Shown piece after piece: positions 35,391-44,386 of a DNA stretch of 64,000 nucleotides. Under the pieces are notes generated by a model. It was not told where the DNA came from. It saw only the letters and a list, made by a program, of their open reading frames with translations, and searched no databases. The position numbers and the translations under genes were made by a program. The stretch is from Clostridium estertheticum. Lineage in GTDB: Bacteria > Bacillota > Clostridia > Clostridiales > Clostridiaceae. The stretch is from positions 930,001 through 994,000 of the forward strand of contig NZ_CP086239.1 of the NCBI RefSeq assembly GCF_026650985.1, in the 5' to 3' direction. Each line of letters starts with the position of its first letter. The stretch's first letter is position 1.

Positions 35391-36380
35391 ATGAAAGTTC
35401 TATTGTGCGTTAGACAAGATTATTATAGAAATTTTGCAGTGGATTCTATGAAAGTGATCAAAACAGCTGAGTATTTACGTAAATTAGGAGTAACTGTAGA
35501 TATAAATGATGGTGGAATATATGATTATTCTAGTTATGATATAGTACATTTATTTAACATTGACACCGCAGGGGAAACATATAGATATTACAAGATTGCA
35601 CAGTTCTATAAAAAAAGCTTAGTGATTTCTCCTATGCACTGGAATATGAAGAAATATCACATCATAAACAATGAGATTGAAAGTATGAAGTTATATGAAA
35701 AGTGTAGCAGTTATAAAGAGGAGATTTTAAAAAGAAGTAAGGCTATTATTTGTAATAGTGAATTAGAAAAGGAACTTATTAAGAGTGAATTTCACGTTAG
35801 TGTATATAACGAAGTTATACACAATGGTGTAGAAGTAGAAAATGATGACATACCTTTATATAATTTTAAAGAGAGATATAATTTAAATAATTATGTTTTA
35901 TGTGTTGGGAGAATAAGCGAAAGCAAAAATCAACTTTCTTTATGTAAAATATGTGCAGAGCTTGGAAAACAATTAGTTTTAATAGGAAATGTAAACGACA
36001 ATGAGTATCTTGAAAAATGTACTAATTTTAAGAATGTAGTCTATTTAGGATTTATGGATAATTATAATGTATACAATGCATATAGATTTGCAAAGGTGCA
36101 CGTAAACCCAAGTTTTGTAGGAATGCCTGGCTTATCATCTCTTGAGGCAGCAGCAAGTGGGTGCAATATCGTTTCAACTAAAGGGGGGTGTGCAAAAGAA
36201 TATTTTAAAGAAATGGCTTTATATTGTGATCCATATGATAATAAAAGTATGTATGATGTTGTAAAAGAGGGGTTTGAAAAGCGTAAGGATAACATTCTTA
36301 AAAATTATGTTAATCAAAATTATAACTATGAGAAACTAACAAATGATTTATATAAAATTTATCTGGAAATTCTTAATTAA
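35391..36380 (+). CDS. Family 4 glycosyltransferase (orphan)
   Basis: 329 aa GT-B enzyme, somewhat short for GT4. The donor-binding domain shows NYVLCVGRISESKNQLSLCK and, instead of a canonical E-x7-E, PSFVGMPGLSSLEAAASGCN. The acceptor is unknown. It stands alone, flanked by the operon terminator and by an intergenic inverted-repeat element, so no pathway is suggested. Ribosome site ATAGGGGG. Soluble or peripheral. Confidence 0.75.
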   Translation: MKVLLCVRQDYYRNFAVDSMKVIKTAEYLRKLGVTVDINDGGIYDYSSYDIVHLFNIDTAGETYRYYKIAQFYKKSLVISPMHWNMKKYHIINNEIESMKLYEKCSSYKEEILKRSKAIICNSELEKELIKSEFHVSVYNEVIHNGVEVENDDIPLYNFKERYNLNNYVLCVGRISESKNQLSLCKICAELGKQLVLIGNVNDNEYLEKCTNFKNVVYLGFMDNYNVYNAYRFAKVHVNPSFVGMPGLSSLEAAASGCNIVSTKGGCAKEYFKEMALYCDPYDNKSMYDVVKEGFEKRKDNILKNYVNQNYNYEKLTNDLYKIYLEILN

Positions 36381-36393
36381 AATGTTTCTATTG

Positions 36394-36601
36394 TTATGCT
36401 ATAACGAGAATTGTATATTGCTCCAATGCACTCATTTCGCTTAGAAATTCTAAAATTTATTTTATCTACATCTGCTAAAACACGCAAACTCGCTTACGCT
36501 CAAACATGCGTGTTTCTTTACGCATATGTAGATAAAATAAATTAAGAATTACTAGAGCTTATTCAATGCATTTTACGCAACATACAATTTTGTTAGCATA
36601 A
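36394..36601. repeat. Long imperfect inverted repeat (MITE-like or structured RNA)
   Basis: The two ~95-base arms start TTATGCTA and end TAGCATAA and pair with bulges along almost their whole length. The best-conserved inner arms are TTTATTTTATCTACAT (about 36455-36470) with its complement at about 36530, and AACACGCA / TGCGTGTT around a central loop. There is no coding frame. A mobile miniature element, a replication/transcription-blocking cruciform, or a structured RNA are all possible. Confidence 0.6.
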
Positions 36602-36622
36602 TATACGAAAAAATTATCAAAG

Positions 36623-36651
36623 ACTAAAAATGTTTAGCTAGTATTTTTAGT
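36623..36651 (+). terminator. Possible terminator hairpin
   Basis: ACTAAAAAT (36623-36631) / ATTTTTAGT (36643-36651), 11-base loop, no separate T-tail. Confidence 0.3.
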
Positions 36652-36679
36652 TTCCAATGAAAGGTTGTTATCTAGAGAA

Positions 36680-36702
36680 CTAAACAATTAGTAATTGTTT
36701 AG
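36680..36702. repeat. Perfect 23-bp palindrome
   Basis: CTAAACAATTA and TAATTGTTTAG around a single central G. It could be an operator or a terminator stem. No neighbouring promoter is clear. Confidence 0.4.
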
Positions 36703-36742
36703 GGAGTATAGTAGAATATTCAAGTAGTGGGTACAAAATCAT

Positions 36743-36840
36743 CTATAAATGGACTGGCTCATGTCTGTCATTGTTTTTAAAAAGCATTACCGGGATGATT
36801 GCAACAAGTATCGATACTATGACCGTAATTACACCATTTA
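36743..36840 (-). pseudogene. Remnant of a membrane protein C-terminus
   Basis: Reading right to left, a frame without start encodes NGVITVIVSILVAIIPVMLF then KNNDRHEPVHL and a stop at 36743. This looks like the last transmembrane helix and polar tail of a transporter, such as a major-facilitator drug exporter. The upstream part is missing because the GTPase gene occupies that place in another frame. It may be the relic of a recombination at the end of that gene. The call rests on one hydrophobic segment. Confidence 0.3.
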
Positions 36841-38832
36841 TAATGCATTTCTCACAGAGAGTATAAATTTAGCTCTGTCTAAGGGGTTTACACCAATTCT
36901 TTCCCTTACTGCTCCTATTTCTAAGGAGCAGGGCTCGTAGCCTGAAAACCCGGTTGTGATTATTGCTTTTCCAGAAGCGATTTTACTAAGGTCTCCTGGA
37001 TATTCAAGGGAAGTTGATACAGGCATTTTACCTTCTATTGTAAATGTATCGTTATGTATAAATGGAGTCTCAAAGCTACCACGCATTTTTATAATGTCGT
37101 TTAAAACCCTTCCACCTACATTCTCAGGTACTGTAATCCTAAAATTAATTATGGGTTCAAGTAGGGTAGTACCTATCTCACGTAGGCCTCTCATGATCCC
37201 CATGGCAGAGGATGCGGCAAAGTCTCCTGAACGTGAATGCATAACATGGTCTTCACCATTGGTGAAGGTTATTTTTAAATCCGTAACTGGCCAGCCATAA
37301 ATCCCTTGACTTAAAATTTTATCGATATTATCTTCTATTTCTCTTTGATATTTTAGTTTTACCTTTTCAGTTCGAACCTTTGATTCATAAATAAGTCCAC
37401 TTCCTTTTGGCAGTGGCTCAATTAAAAATTCAACTATAGCCCAGCAAGGTTTAGGCATTGTGTAACGTGATTCACCATAGCCACTTGTTATAGGAGTTTC
37501 TCTGTAGATAACAGAGGGGGGACCAAAGGTAACTTGCACATTAAATCTTTCCATTAAAATATCTTCAATATATTCAATTTGGATTTTACCCATAATTCTA
37601 AGATGAATTTCTTTTTTTTCTTTTATCCATTCCATGTTAAGAAGAGGATCTTCTTCTTGAAGTATTGTTAAAGCTTCAACCAAAGTTACATAGTCTTCCT
37701 GAACTTTCGCATAAATTCTTAGGGTGAGAAGAGGAGTTGTGATAGTTTTAAGAGTCGGAATATGAGTTTTGCTTCCCAGGACATCATAGGTGCTACAATT
37801 TAAGCCACTCACCATTACCAAATCACTGCTACTTGCGGATGATACATCAACTGGTTTTTGATTAACTACTTTTTTAATCATAGTAATCTTTTCTCTTTTG
37901 TTTGTAGTTACATTTAAAATATCATCTCTAGTCGATATTGATCCACTAAATATTTTTATATGAGCTATTTTGCCTAAGGTTTTGTTATGGGATATTTTAT
38001 ATACAAGGGCTGAAAGTCCTAAATCATCTAAATTCTCAGGTCCTGGGAGATAATCTATTATGCCGTCAAGCAAGTCTTTAATTCCTTCACCTCTCAGTGC
38101 TATGCCATATAGCACAGGGTAAACTTGGCCAGCATTTGCTTGCAGGGTTATCTCATTTTTTAACATTCCTAGGGTTAAAGTTTCAGCAAAAAATTGATTT
38201 AAAATTTCCTCATTATTATTACCTAGTATATCTATTATATCTTCTAGTAATTGTTTAAAGGATTCATCTTTTATTTCTAATATGTTTTTTGCGAAATCTA
38301 CATTGTCAAATATGTTATTAAATATAAATTCGTTGTTTTCTTCATGAACTAATTGTAGTGGTATAAGTTTATTAGTTAGAAGCTTTTTCATATCCTTAAT
38401 AGTTTTATAGGGAGATGCCCCTATACGGTCGAGTTTGTTTATAAAGAATATTGAAGGCGTATTTAATTCCTTTAAAGCATTAAAATATACCTCTGTTTGG
38501 GGTTGTACTCCTTCGACAGATGATAATACAACTATAGCGCCATCAAGAACGCCTATACTTCTTTCTACTTCAGAACTAAAATCAATATGCCCAGGAGTAT
38601 CTATAACATGTACATTTGTTCCTTTGTAAGTAAAATCTGTTTCAGCAGCCTTAACTGAAATACCTCTTTGCTTTTCCATAGCTAGAGAATCTGTATGGGT
38701 TGTACCCTTATCTACGCTACCTAGAATCCTGCTAGAACCACTTTGGTAAAGTAGTTGCTCGGTTAAAGTTGTTTTACCAGCATCTACATGAGCTACTATT
38801 CCAATATTTCTAATATTATTTTTTATCGTCAT
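36838..38832 (-). CDS. Ribosomal-protection-type GTPase (TetB(P)/TetM-like)
   Basis: 664 aa EF-G-like translation GTPase. G motifs: AHVDAGKTT (about residues 12-20), DTPGHIDF and NKLD. Domains II-V follow, with the C-terminus GFSGYEPCSLEIGAVRER typical of TetM/TetB(P) proteins. Such factors release tetracycline from the ribosome; distant chromosomal homologues may act on other stalled ribosomes, so resistance is not certain. The start at 38832 is used because GGAG lies 8 bases before it; an ATG two codons earlier (38838) is only 2 bases from that site. It is a single-gene unit on the minus strand. Confidence 0.8.
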   Translation of the reverse strand: MTIKNNIRNIGIVAHVDAGKTTLTEQLLYQSGSSRILGSVDKGTTHTDSLAMEKQRGISVKAAETDFTYKGTNVHVIDTPGHIDFSSEVERSIGVLDGAIVVLSSVEGVQPQTEVYFNALKELNTPSIFFINKLDRIGASPYKTIKDMKKLLTNKLIPLQLVHEENNEFIFNNIFDNVDFAKNILEIKDESFKQLLEDIIDILGNNNEEILNQFFAETLTLGMLKNEITLQANAGQVYPVLYGIALRGEGIKDLLDGIIDYLPGPENLDDLGLSALVYKISHNKTLGKIAHIKIFSGSISTRDDILNVTTNKREKITMIKKVVNQKPVDVSSASSSDLVMVSGLNCSTYDVLGSKTHIPTLKTITTPLLTLRIYAKVQEDYVTLVEALTILQEEDPLLNMEWIKEKKEIHLRIMGKIQIEYIEDILMERFNVQVTFGPPSVIYRETPITSGYGESRYTMPKPCWAIVEFLIEPLPKGSGLIYESKVRTEKVKLKYQREIEDNIDKILSQGIYGWPVTDLKITFTNGEDHVMHSRSGDFAASSAMGIMRGLREIGTTLLEPIINFRITVPENVGGRVLNDIIKMRGSFETPFIHNDTFTIEGKMPVSTSLEYPGDLSKIASGKAIITTGFSGYEPCSLEIGAVRERIGVNPLDRAKFILSVRNAL

Positions 38833-39051
38833 ATTCATATCTCCATTAGCAATTTTTTGTACTAAGCTTTCTCAAGCAATAATAAGAAGTGAGCTAGTCT
38901 ATTTTTAATTATATTCCATTATTTTTGTTGTGTCCATTATCATAAAACATGAAAATAGACGGTTATATTAATGTAAAATTTTTTAATGGCTTAATTTATT
39001 GCAACATTTATTGTATAATAGGATATAGAAGACTTATTAGGAGAGATGCAA

Positions 39052-41430
39052 ATGAAGAAGATTGAATTATTAGCACCTGCTGGCAGTATGGAAAGTGTAT
39101 ATGCAGCAGTGCAAATGGGAGCAGACGCAATTTATATGGGAGGAAGCAAGTTCTCGGCAAGAGCTTATGCTTCTAATTTTGATGAAGAAAATATAACTCT
39201 TGCAGTAGATTATTGCCATATTTATGGGGTACGCGTATATGTTACTTTAAATACGCTAGCAAAGGATAATGAATTAAAAGAAATTATGGAGTATGTAGGA
39301 TTTTTATATAGCATTGGAGTTGATGCATTACTTGTCCAAGATACTGGATTAATATATTTGATAAGAAACAATTTTCCGGATTTTGAATTGCATGCGTCAA
39401 CGCAAATGACTGTTCATAATGGAGAAGCTGCCTTATTTTTAAAGAAGATTGGGTTTAAAAGAATAGTTCTGTCAAGAGAGCTTAGTTTAGAAGAAATTGA
39501 TTACATATCTAATACTTTAAATGTGGAAACAGAAGTTTTTGTTCATGGAGCTTTATGTATATGTTATTCAGGACAGTGTCTTATGAGTAGCATTATTGGA
39601 GGGAGAAGTGGGAATAGAGGCAGATGTGCCCAACCATGTAGATTACCATATACTCTGATAGATAAGGCTAATAACAAAGAACATAAAGCATATCTTTTAA
39701 GCCCTAAGGATACTTGCACATTAGACAGTTTAAAAGACATAGTTGCAAGTGGTACATCTTCACTTAAAATTGAAGGAAGAATGAAAAGAGCAGAATATGT
39801 TGCAGGTACAGTGGAAATATATAGACGTGCGCTTAATAATATTTATAATAATAAAATACAAAAATTAGATAAGGATACTAAAGTTTTAACTCAATTATTT
39901 AATAGAGAAGGATTTTCAAAGGCATATTTATATGGTAATAAAGGAAAAGATATGATGGCATACAAAGTTCCTAAAAATTCTGGAATTCCAATCGGTATAG
40001 CCGGAAGTGATTTAACAGTAACACTTTTAGAAGATGTTGCTTTAAAAGATGGTATAATGTTCCTTGAGGATGGGTTTACTTTATCTAAAATTATAAAGGA
40101 TGGAGTAGATGTAGAAGTAGCACTAAAGGGTGATAGGGTTTTATTAAAACCAACTAAATTTAGAGCTGGAGACTCCTTATATAAAATAACAGATGTTTTA
40201 TTAATGAATAAGCTCGCAGAAAGTTATAGTGATAAATATAGAAGGAAAATTAGAATAAATCTTTTAATAGAATTTAGTGTGAATAAACCTCTAAGAATTA
40301 GTACGAATTATCTTGGTAGAACTTTTGAAATGATTGGAGACCTTGTACAAAAAGCGATAAATAAGCCACTAGATAAAGATCGTATAATTAAGAGTTTATC
40401 TAAAACAGGGGACACACCTTTTTTAATAAATGAGGTGACTTTTGAAAGCTTCGAGGATGGATTTATGCCAATGGCATCATTAAATTTAGTAAGGCGAGAA
40501 TTAGTGGAATCTGTGCAAAATTTTATAATAGAAAAATATAAACGAGGGAATACTAATAGACAGATTAATTATAATAAAGGACTTGCACTACAAGAAGATG
40601 ATAAAGAGATAGAATTAACACAAGAAAAAGATAAAATTATGCCTGAAACTCTCATTGTAGTTTCAACGACTTCGCAATTAAAGGCTGCAACACAAATGGG
40701 ATTTAATAATATTGCTATAAATCCTTTTATGCGTGGATGCACAATGGACCTAAATATAAAGGATGTAAATATTTACATTAAGGTTCCTAATATTATTAAG
40801 GGCGAATTTGAAAGTGTTTGTGAGTTTATAGAAAATAATCTAGGTAATATAAAAGGTATTATAACTGCTAATTTAGGAATAATTAGTAGATTTAATAAAA
40901 GAACAATGGTTATTGGTGATTATAAATTAAATATTTTTAATAGTTATGCAGGAGATTTTTATAAAGATTTCCTTGCTGGAACTTGTATTAGTGCTGAATT
41001 AAATGCAGCAGAAATAAAAAAAATTGCGTATAAAAGTTCGCTTCCACTTCAAATTATGGTATACGGAAAATATGAACTTATGGTTAGTGAGTATTGTGCT
41101 ATTGGTAGCGTTTTTGGTGACAAGAGTGAAAATAAAACTTGCCTAGGTAATTGTAGTAAAGGATCTTATACACTTAAAGATAGAAAAGGTATAGAGTTTA
41201 GTATAAATACTGATAAATATTGTAGAAGTTATATCTACAATAATGTTCCTGTTAACTTGATACCTAATATTGAGGAGATTAAAAAGAATAAAATTGCTTC
41301 ATTTAGATTAGATTTTATAGAAGAAAGTTATGATGAAACTATTGAAGTTCTTACAAATTATATTAGCAAAGAGTGGCAAGGCGATTTTAAGAATTATACA
41401 AGAGGTCATTATAAAAGAGGCGTTGAATAA
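39052..41430 (+). CDS. U32-family peptidase/rRNA hydroxylation-type protein with DUF3656
   Basis: 792 aa. The N-terminal half is a U32 family domain: ELLAPAGSMESVYAAVQMGA, MGGSKFSARAYASNF, then the conserved HGALCICYSGQCLMSS and RGRCAQPCRLPY cysteine segments that characterise the family. The C-terminal half has the DUF3656-like region and a second U32-like segment with LGNCSKGSYTL. E. coli RlhA, of the same family, is needed for 23S rRNA hydroxylation, so an RNA-modification role is more likely than proteolysis; that is inferred from family. Start at 39052 follows TTAGGAGAG; an ATG two codons upstream (39046) abuts that site. mutS2 follows 57 bases later. Confidence 0.82.
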   Translation: MKKIELLAPAGSMESVYAAVQMGADAIYMGGSKFSARAYASNFDEENITLAVDYCHIYGVRVYVTLNTLAKDNELKEIMEYVGFLYSIGVDALLVQDTGLIYLIRNNFPDFELHASTQMTVHNGEAALFLKKIGFKRIVLSRELSLEEIDYISNTLNVETEVFVHGALCICYSGQCLMSSIIGGRSGNRGRCAQPCRLPYTLIDKANNKEHKAYLLSPKDTCTLDSLKDIVASGTSSLKIEGRMKRAEYVAGTVEIYRRALNNIYNNKIQKLDKDTKVLTQLFNREGFSKAYLYGNKGKDMMAYKVPKNSGIPIGIAGSDLTVTLLEDVALKDGIMFLEDGFTLSKIIKDGVDVEVALKGDRVLLKPTKFRAGDSLYKITDVLLMNKLAESYSDKYRRKIRINLLIEFSVNKPLRISTNYLGRTFEMIGDLVQKAINKPLDKDRIIKSLSKTGDTPFLINEVTFESFEDGFMPMASLNLVRRELVESVQNFIIEKYKRGNTNRQINYNKGLALQEDDKEIELTQEKDKIMPETLIVVSTTSQLKAATQMGFNNIAINPFMRGCTMDLNIKDVNIYIKVPNIIKGEFESVCEFIENNLGNIKGIITANLGIISRFNKRTMVIGDYKLNIFNSYAGDFYKDFLAGTCISAELNAAEIKKIAYKSSLPLQIMVYGKYELMVSEYCAIGSVFGDKSENKTCLGNCSKGSYTLKDRKGIEFSINTDKYCRSYIYNNVPVNLIPNIEEIKKNKIASFRLDFIEESYDETIEVLTNYISKEWQGDFKNYTRGHYKRGVE

Positions 41431-41487
41431 TTCAAAGTATATAAGTCAATAAATTTAAATTTTTTAACAAAGGGAAGACGGTGGATC

Positions 41488-43854
41488 ATGAATACAAAAT
41501 CATTAAAAGTTTTAGAATATTATAAAATTAAAGAAAAAATTAAAGCTTACACGCATACTACGGCAGGTAAAGATATTATAGACAATTTGGAGCCTTACAC
41601 AAATGTTTATGAAGTAAAAGAACACTTACAAGAAACTAATGAGGCGTTACTTCTTTTATCAAGAAAAGGAAGTGCTCCTTTTGAGGGGATATATGATGTT
41701 CGATCTGCAATAATAAGAGCATCCAAGGAAGCATCGCTTATGCCAATGCAGCTAATCAGAATAGCTCAAATGCTACGGTGCGCTAGATTATTTCAGAATT
41801 ATGTTGGCAACAAGGCAGATGAATTGTCCTCTAGAGTTTTAGAGGATATATGTATTGGTATTGTTCCAATAAAAAAATTAGAAGATGAAATTTTTATGGC
41901 TATAATTAGTGATGAAGAAATTTCTGATAGGGCTAGTAGTTTACTTTTTAGTTTAAGAAAATCTCTAAAAGATAAAAATGCCTCTGTAAAGGATAAGGTA
42001 ACTTCATTAGTTAGGACTTATGCAAGATATCTTCAAGAAAGTCTTTACACTATAAGAGGGGATAGATACGTAATTCCCGTTAAAATAGAACATAAAGGGA
42101 GTGTTCCAGGAATTGTGCATGACCAAAGTTCTTCAGGAGCTACACTTTTTATTGAGCCAATGAGTTTAGTGAATTTAAATAATGAAATTAAGGAAATTAT
42201 GCTCAAGGAAAAAGCTGAGGTTGAGAGGATTTTAGCAGAACTTTCTTATAAAATATATGAAAATATAAATATTGTTTCAAATAATGCGAATATAGTATGG
42301 GAATTAGATTTTATTTTTGCAAAGGCAGGGTATGCACTAGAGATTAATGCCATTATTCCAAAGGTTAATGAAGATGGAATAATAGATATAATTGAGGCGA
42401 GGCATCCGCTTATAGATCCAAAGGTTGTTGTACCTAGTAATATATATTTAGGAAGAGATTTTACGTCCCTTGTAATAACAGGACCTAATACAGGTGGTAA
42501 AACAGTAACATTAAAAACTGTTGGTTTAATTCAGTTAATGGCTATGAGTGGAATTTTAATCCCAGCAAGAGAAGGTTCTATGGTTAGCTTTTTTCATGAA
42601 ATATTCGCAGATATAGGCGATGAGCAAAGCATAGAGCAAAGCTTATCCACCTTTTCTTCACATATGACAAATATAGTAAATATAATTGCAAAAGCAGATA
42701 TAAAATCATTAGCTCTATTTGATGAATTAGGAGCTGGTACAGATCCTACTGAAGGAGCAGCTCTTGCTGTTTCAATTCTAGAAAACTTAAGAGCAAGAGG
42801 TACAAAAGTTGTTGCAACTACTCATTATAGTGAATTAAAGGGATATGCGCTAAAAACTTCAGGGGTGGAGAACGCTTCTGTAGAATTTAATGTTGACACG
42901 TTAAGCCCAACCTATAGATTAATAATAGGAGTACCAGGTAAATCAAATGCTTTTGAAATTTCAAAAAGATTAGGACTTCCTGATTACATTATAAAAAGTG
43001 CAAGAGAAAATATTTCTAAAGAGACATTGGAATTTGAAGAATTAGTACAAAGTTTACAAGAAAAAAGCATAAAGGTAGAGAGAGATGCTAGGGAATCCGA
43101 GATACTAAAACTAGAAGCTAGCAAGTTAAAAGATAAGTACCAAGAAAAATTATATAAACTTGAAAACATAAGAGAAAATGCAATGTATGAAGCTCAAAGG
43201 GAAGCAAAGAGACTTATAAAAAATGCTAAGGAAGAGTCAGATGTTATTCTTAAAAATATGAGGGAACTAGAAAAACTAGGATATTCCTCTGAGGCAAGGC
43301 AAAAGCTTGAAGAGGAAAGACTTAAAATTAAAAATAAGCTTGATAATATAGAGATCCATGTAGAAAAAAACAATGAAACTCTAGGAGAAAAAGTTAAAAA
43401 TGTAAAACAAGGGGAAGAGGTATATTTGCCATCTCTTAACCAGAAGGTAATTGTAATCTCAAAACCGGATAAAAAAGGTGAGGTACAGGTTCAGGCTGGT
43501 ATTATGAAGATAAATGTTAAAGTAGAGGATTTGCGTGTATCAAAACTTTCTCAGGAAGATAAGAAAAAAGCTAAGATAAAAAAGAGAGAAATGAAGCTAA
43601 ATCTAAGCAATGTATCAACCTCTGTAGATCTAAGGGGTATGGATTCCGAGGAGGCTATTTTTACTGTTGATAAGTACTTAGATGAAGCATGTTTAGGAGG
43701 ACTTAAAGAAGTTACCATTATTCATGGTAAGGGAACAGGAGTTTTAAGGAAGTCTATTACAGATATGCTAAAGAGGCATGGTCATGTTAAAGCATATAGA
43801 TTGGGTAATTATGGTGAAGGCGGTAGTGGAGTTACAGTCGCCGAAATTAAATAA
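41488..43854 (+). CDS. mutS2: Endonuclease MutS2 (RqcU)
   Basis: 788 aa, normal length. MutS core and clamp, then the ATPase with Walker A GPNTGGKTVTLKT (near 331), Walker B ALFDELGAGTDPTEGAA, and the ABC-like TTHYSELK. A long coiled coil follows (about 515-640), then a KOW-like strand (GEEVYLPSLNQKVIVISK) and the C-terminal Smr domain with SVDLRGMDSEEA and HGKGTGVLR (about 710-788). In Firmicutes MutS2 acts on collided ribosomes and stalled nascent chains rather than mismatch repair. It probably shares a transcript with the U32 gene and the DUF523 gene 24 bases later. Confidence 0.94.
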   Translation: MNTKSLKVLEYYKIKEKIKAYTHTTAGKDIIDNLEPYTNVYEVKEHLQETNEALLLLSRKGSAPFEGIYDVRSAIIRASKEASLMPMQLIRIAQMLRCARLFQNYVGNKADELSSRVLEDICIGIVPIKKLEDEIFMAIISDEEISDRASSLLFSLRKSLKDKNASVKDKVTSLVRTYARYLQESLYTIRGDRYVIPVKIEHKGSVPGIVHDQSSSGATLFIEPMSLVNLNNEIKEIMLKEKAEVERILAELSYKIYENINIVSNNANIVWELDFIFAKAGYALEINAIIPKVNEDGIIDIIEARHPLIDPKVVVPSNIYLGRDFTSLVITGPNTGGKTVTLKTVGLIQLMAMSGILIPAREGSMVSFFHEIFADIGDEQSIEQSLSTFSSHMTNIVNIIAKADIKSLALFDELGAGTDPTEGAALAVSILENLRARGTKVVATTHYSELKGYALKTSGVENASVEFNVDTLSPTYRLIIGVPGKSNAFEISKRLGLPDYIIKSARENISKETLEFEELVQSLQEKSIKVERDARESEILKLEASKLKDKYQEKLYKLENIRENAMYEAQREAKRLIKNAKEESDVILKNMRELEKLGYSSEARQKLEEERLKIKNKLDNIEIHVEKNNETLGEKVKNVKQGEEVYLPSLNQKVIVISKPDKKGEVQVQAGIMKINVKVEDLRVSKLSQEDKKKAKIKKREMKLNLSNVSTSVDLRGMDSEEAIFTVDKYLDEACLGGLKEVTIIHGKGTGVLRKSITDMLKRHGHVKAYRLGNYGEGGSGVTVAEIK

Positions 43855-43878
43855 AAGCCTAATAAAGGATGGTTAGAT

Positions 43879-44337
43879 ATGATTATTGTAAGTTCTTGTT
43901 TATGCGGTATTAATTGTAGGTATGATGGTAGTAATAATTTAGATACGCGACTGCTTAAACTACTAAAAGAAGGGAAAGCTCTTCCTGTTTGTCCAGAACA
44001 GCTTGGAGGGTTAGCGACTCCACGGGAACCCTGTGAAATTTTAAATGGTAATGGTCTTGATGTAATAGATGGAAAAGCAACAATTATTGGAACGAAAAAT
44101 AACGATCTAACTTCAAGCTTTTTAAAAGGTGCTTATGAAACTCTTAAAATAGCAGAGAAAATAGGAGCTACTACGGCTATTTTGAAGGCGAGAAGTCCTT
44201 CTTGTGGAGTTTCTAAAATATATGATGGAACATTTAGCGGTACTCTAAGGCCGGGTAATGGAGTTACTGCTGAGTTGTTGTTATCAAAGGGCATAAAGGT
44301 TTTTACTGAGGAAGATTTAGATGATATAAAATTATGA
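43879..44337 (+). CDS. DUF523 family protein
   Basis: 152 aa, typical length for DUF523. It has SSCLCGINCRYDGSNN at the N-terminus, CPEQLGGLATPREPCEI near 39-55 and ARSPSCG near 107-113; five conserved cysteines suggest an Fe-S or metal site. The function is not known. The stop codon TGA (44335-44337) lies on the first bases of the 52-bp palindrome that is duplicated around the insertion sequence, so the IS did not damage this gene. Ribosome site AAAGGATGG. Confidence 0.85.
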   Translation: MIIVSSCLCGINCRYDGSNNLDTRLLKLLKEGKALPVCPEQLGGLATPREPCEILNGNGLDVIDGKATIIGTKNNDLTSSFLKGAYETLKIAEKIGATTAILKARSPSCGVSKIYDGTFSGTLRPGNGVTAELLLSKGIKVFTEEDLDDIKL

Positions 44338-44386
44338 CTAGAACTAAAAAGAACTCCAAAATTGGAGTTCTTTTTAGTTCTAGTCA
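44335..44386. repeat. 52-bp palindromic terminator, left copy (IS target duplication)
   Basis: Arms begin TGACTAGAACTAAAAAGAAC and mirror each other around CCAAAATTGG; identical to 45994-46045. It ends the DUF523 gene and serves as a terminator. It flanks the insertion sequence as a direct repeat. Confidence 0.85.

Larger units (their letters stand above)
36381..36837. other. Intergenic region with inverted-repeat element and remnant
   Basis: About 457 bases. It contains a ~208-bp imperfect inverted repeat (36394-36601), a small hairpin (36623-36651), a 23-bp palindrome (36680-36702) and a hydrophobic minus-strand remnant (36743-36840). No intact gene is supported. Confidence 0.6.

Noticed and set aside
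36749-36940. 63-codon plus-strand open frame
   Set aside because: It is antisense to the end of the GTPase gene and the transporter remnant, with no ribosome site.
36956-37300. 114-codon plus-strand open frame
   Set aside because: It is antisense to the conserved domain IV-V region of the TetB(P)-like GTPase.
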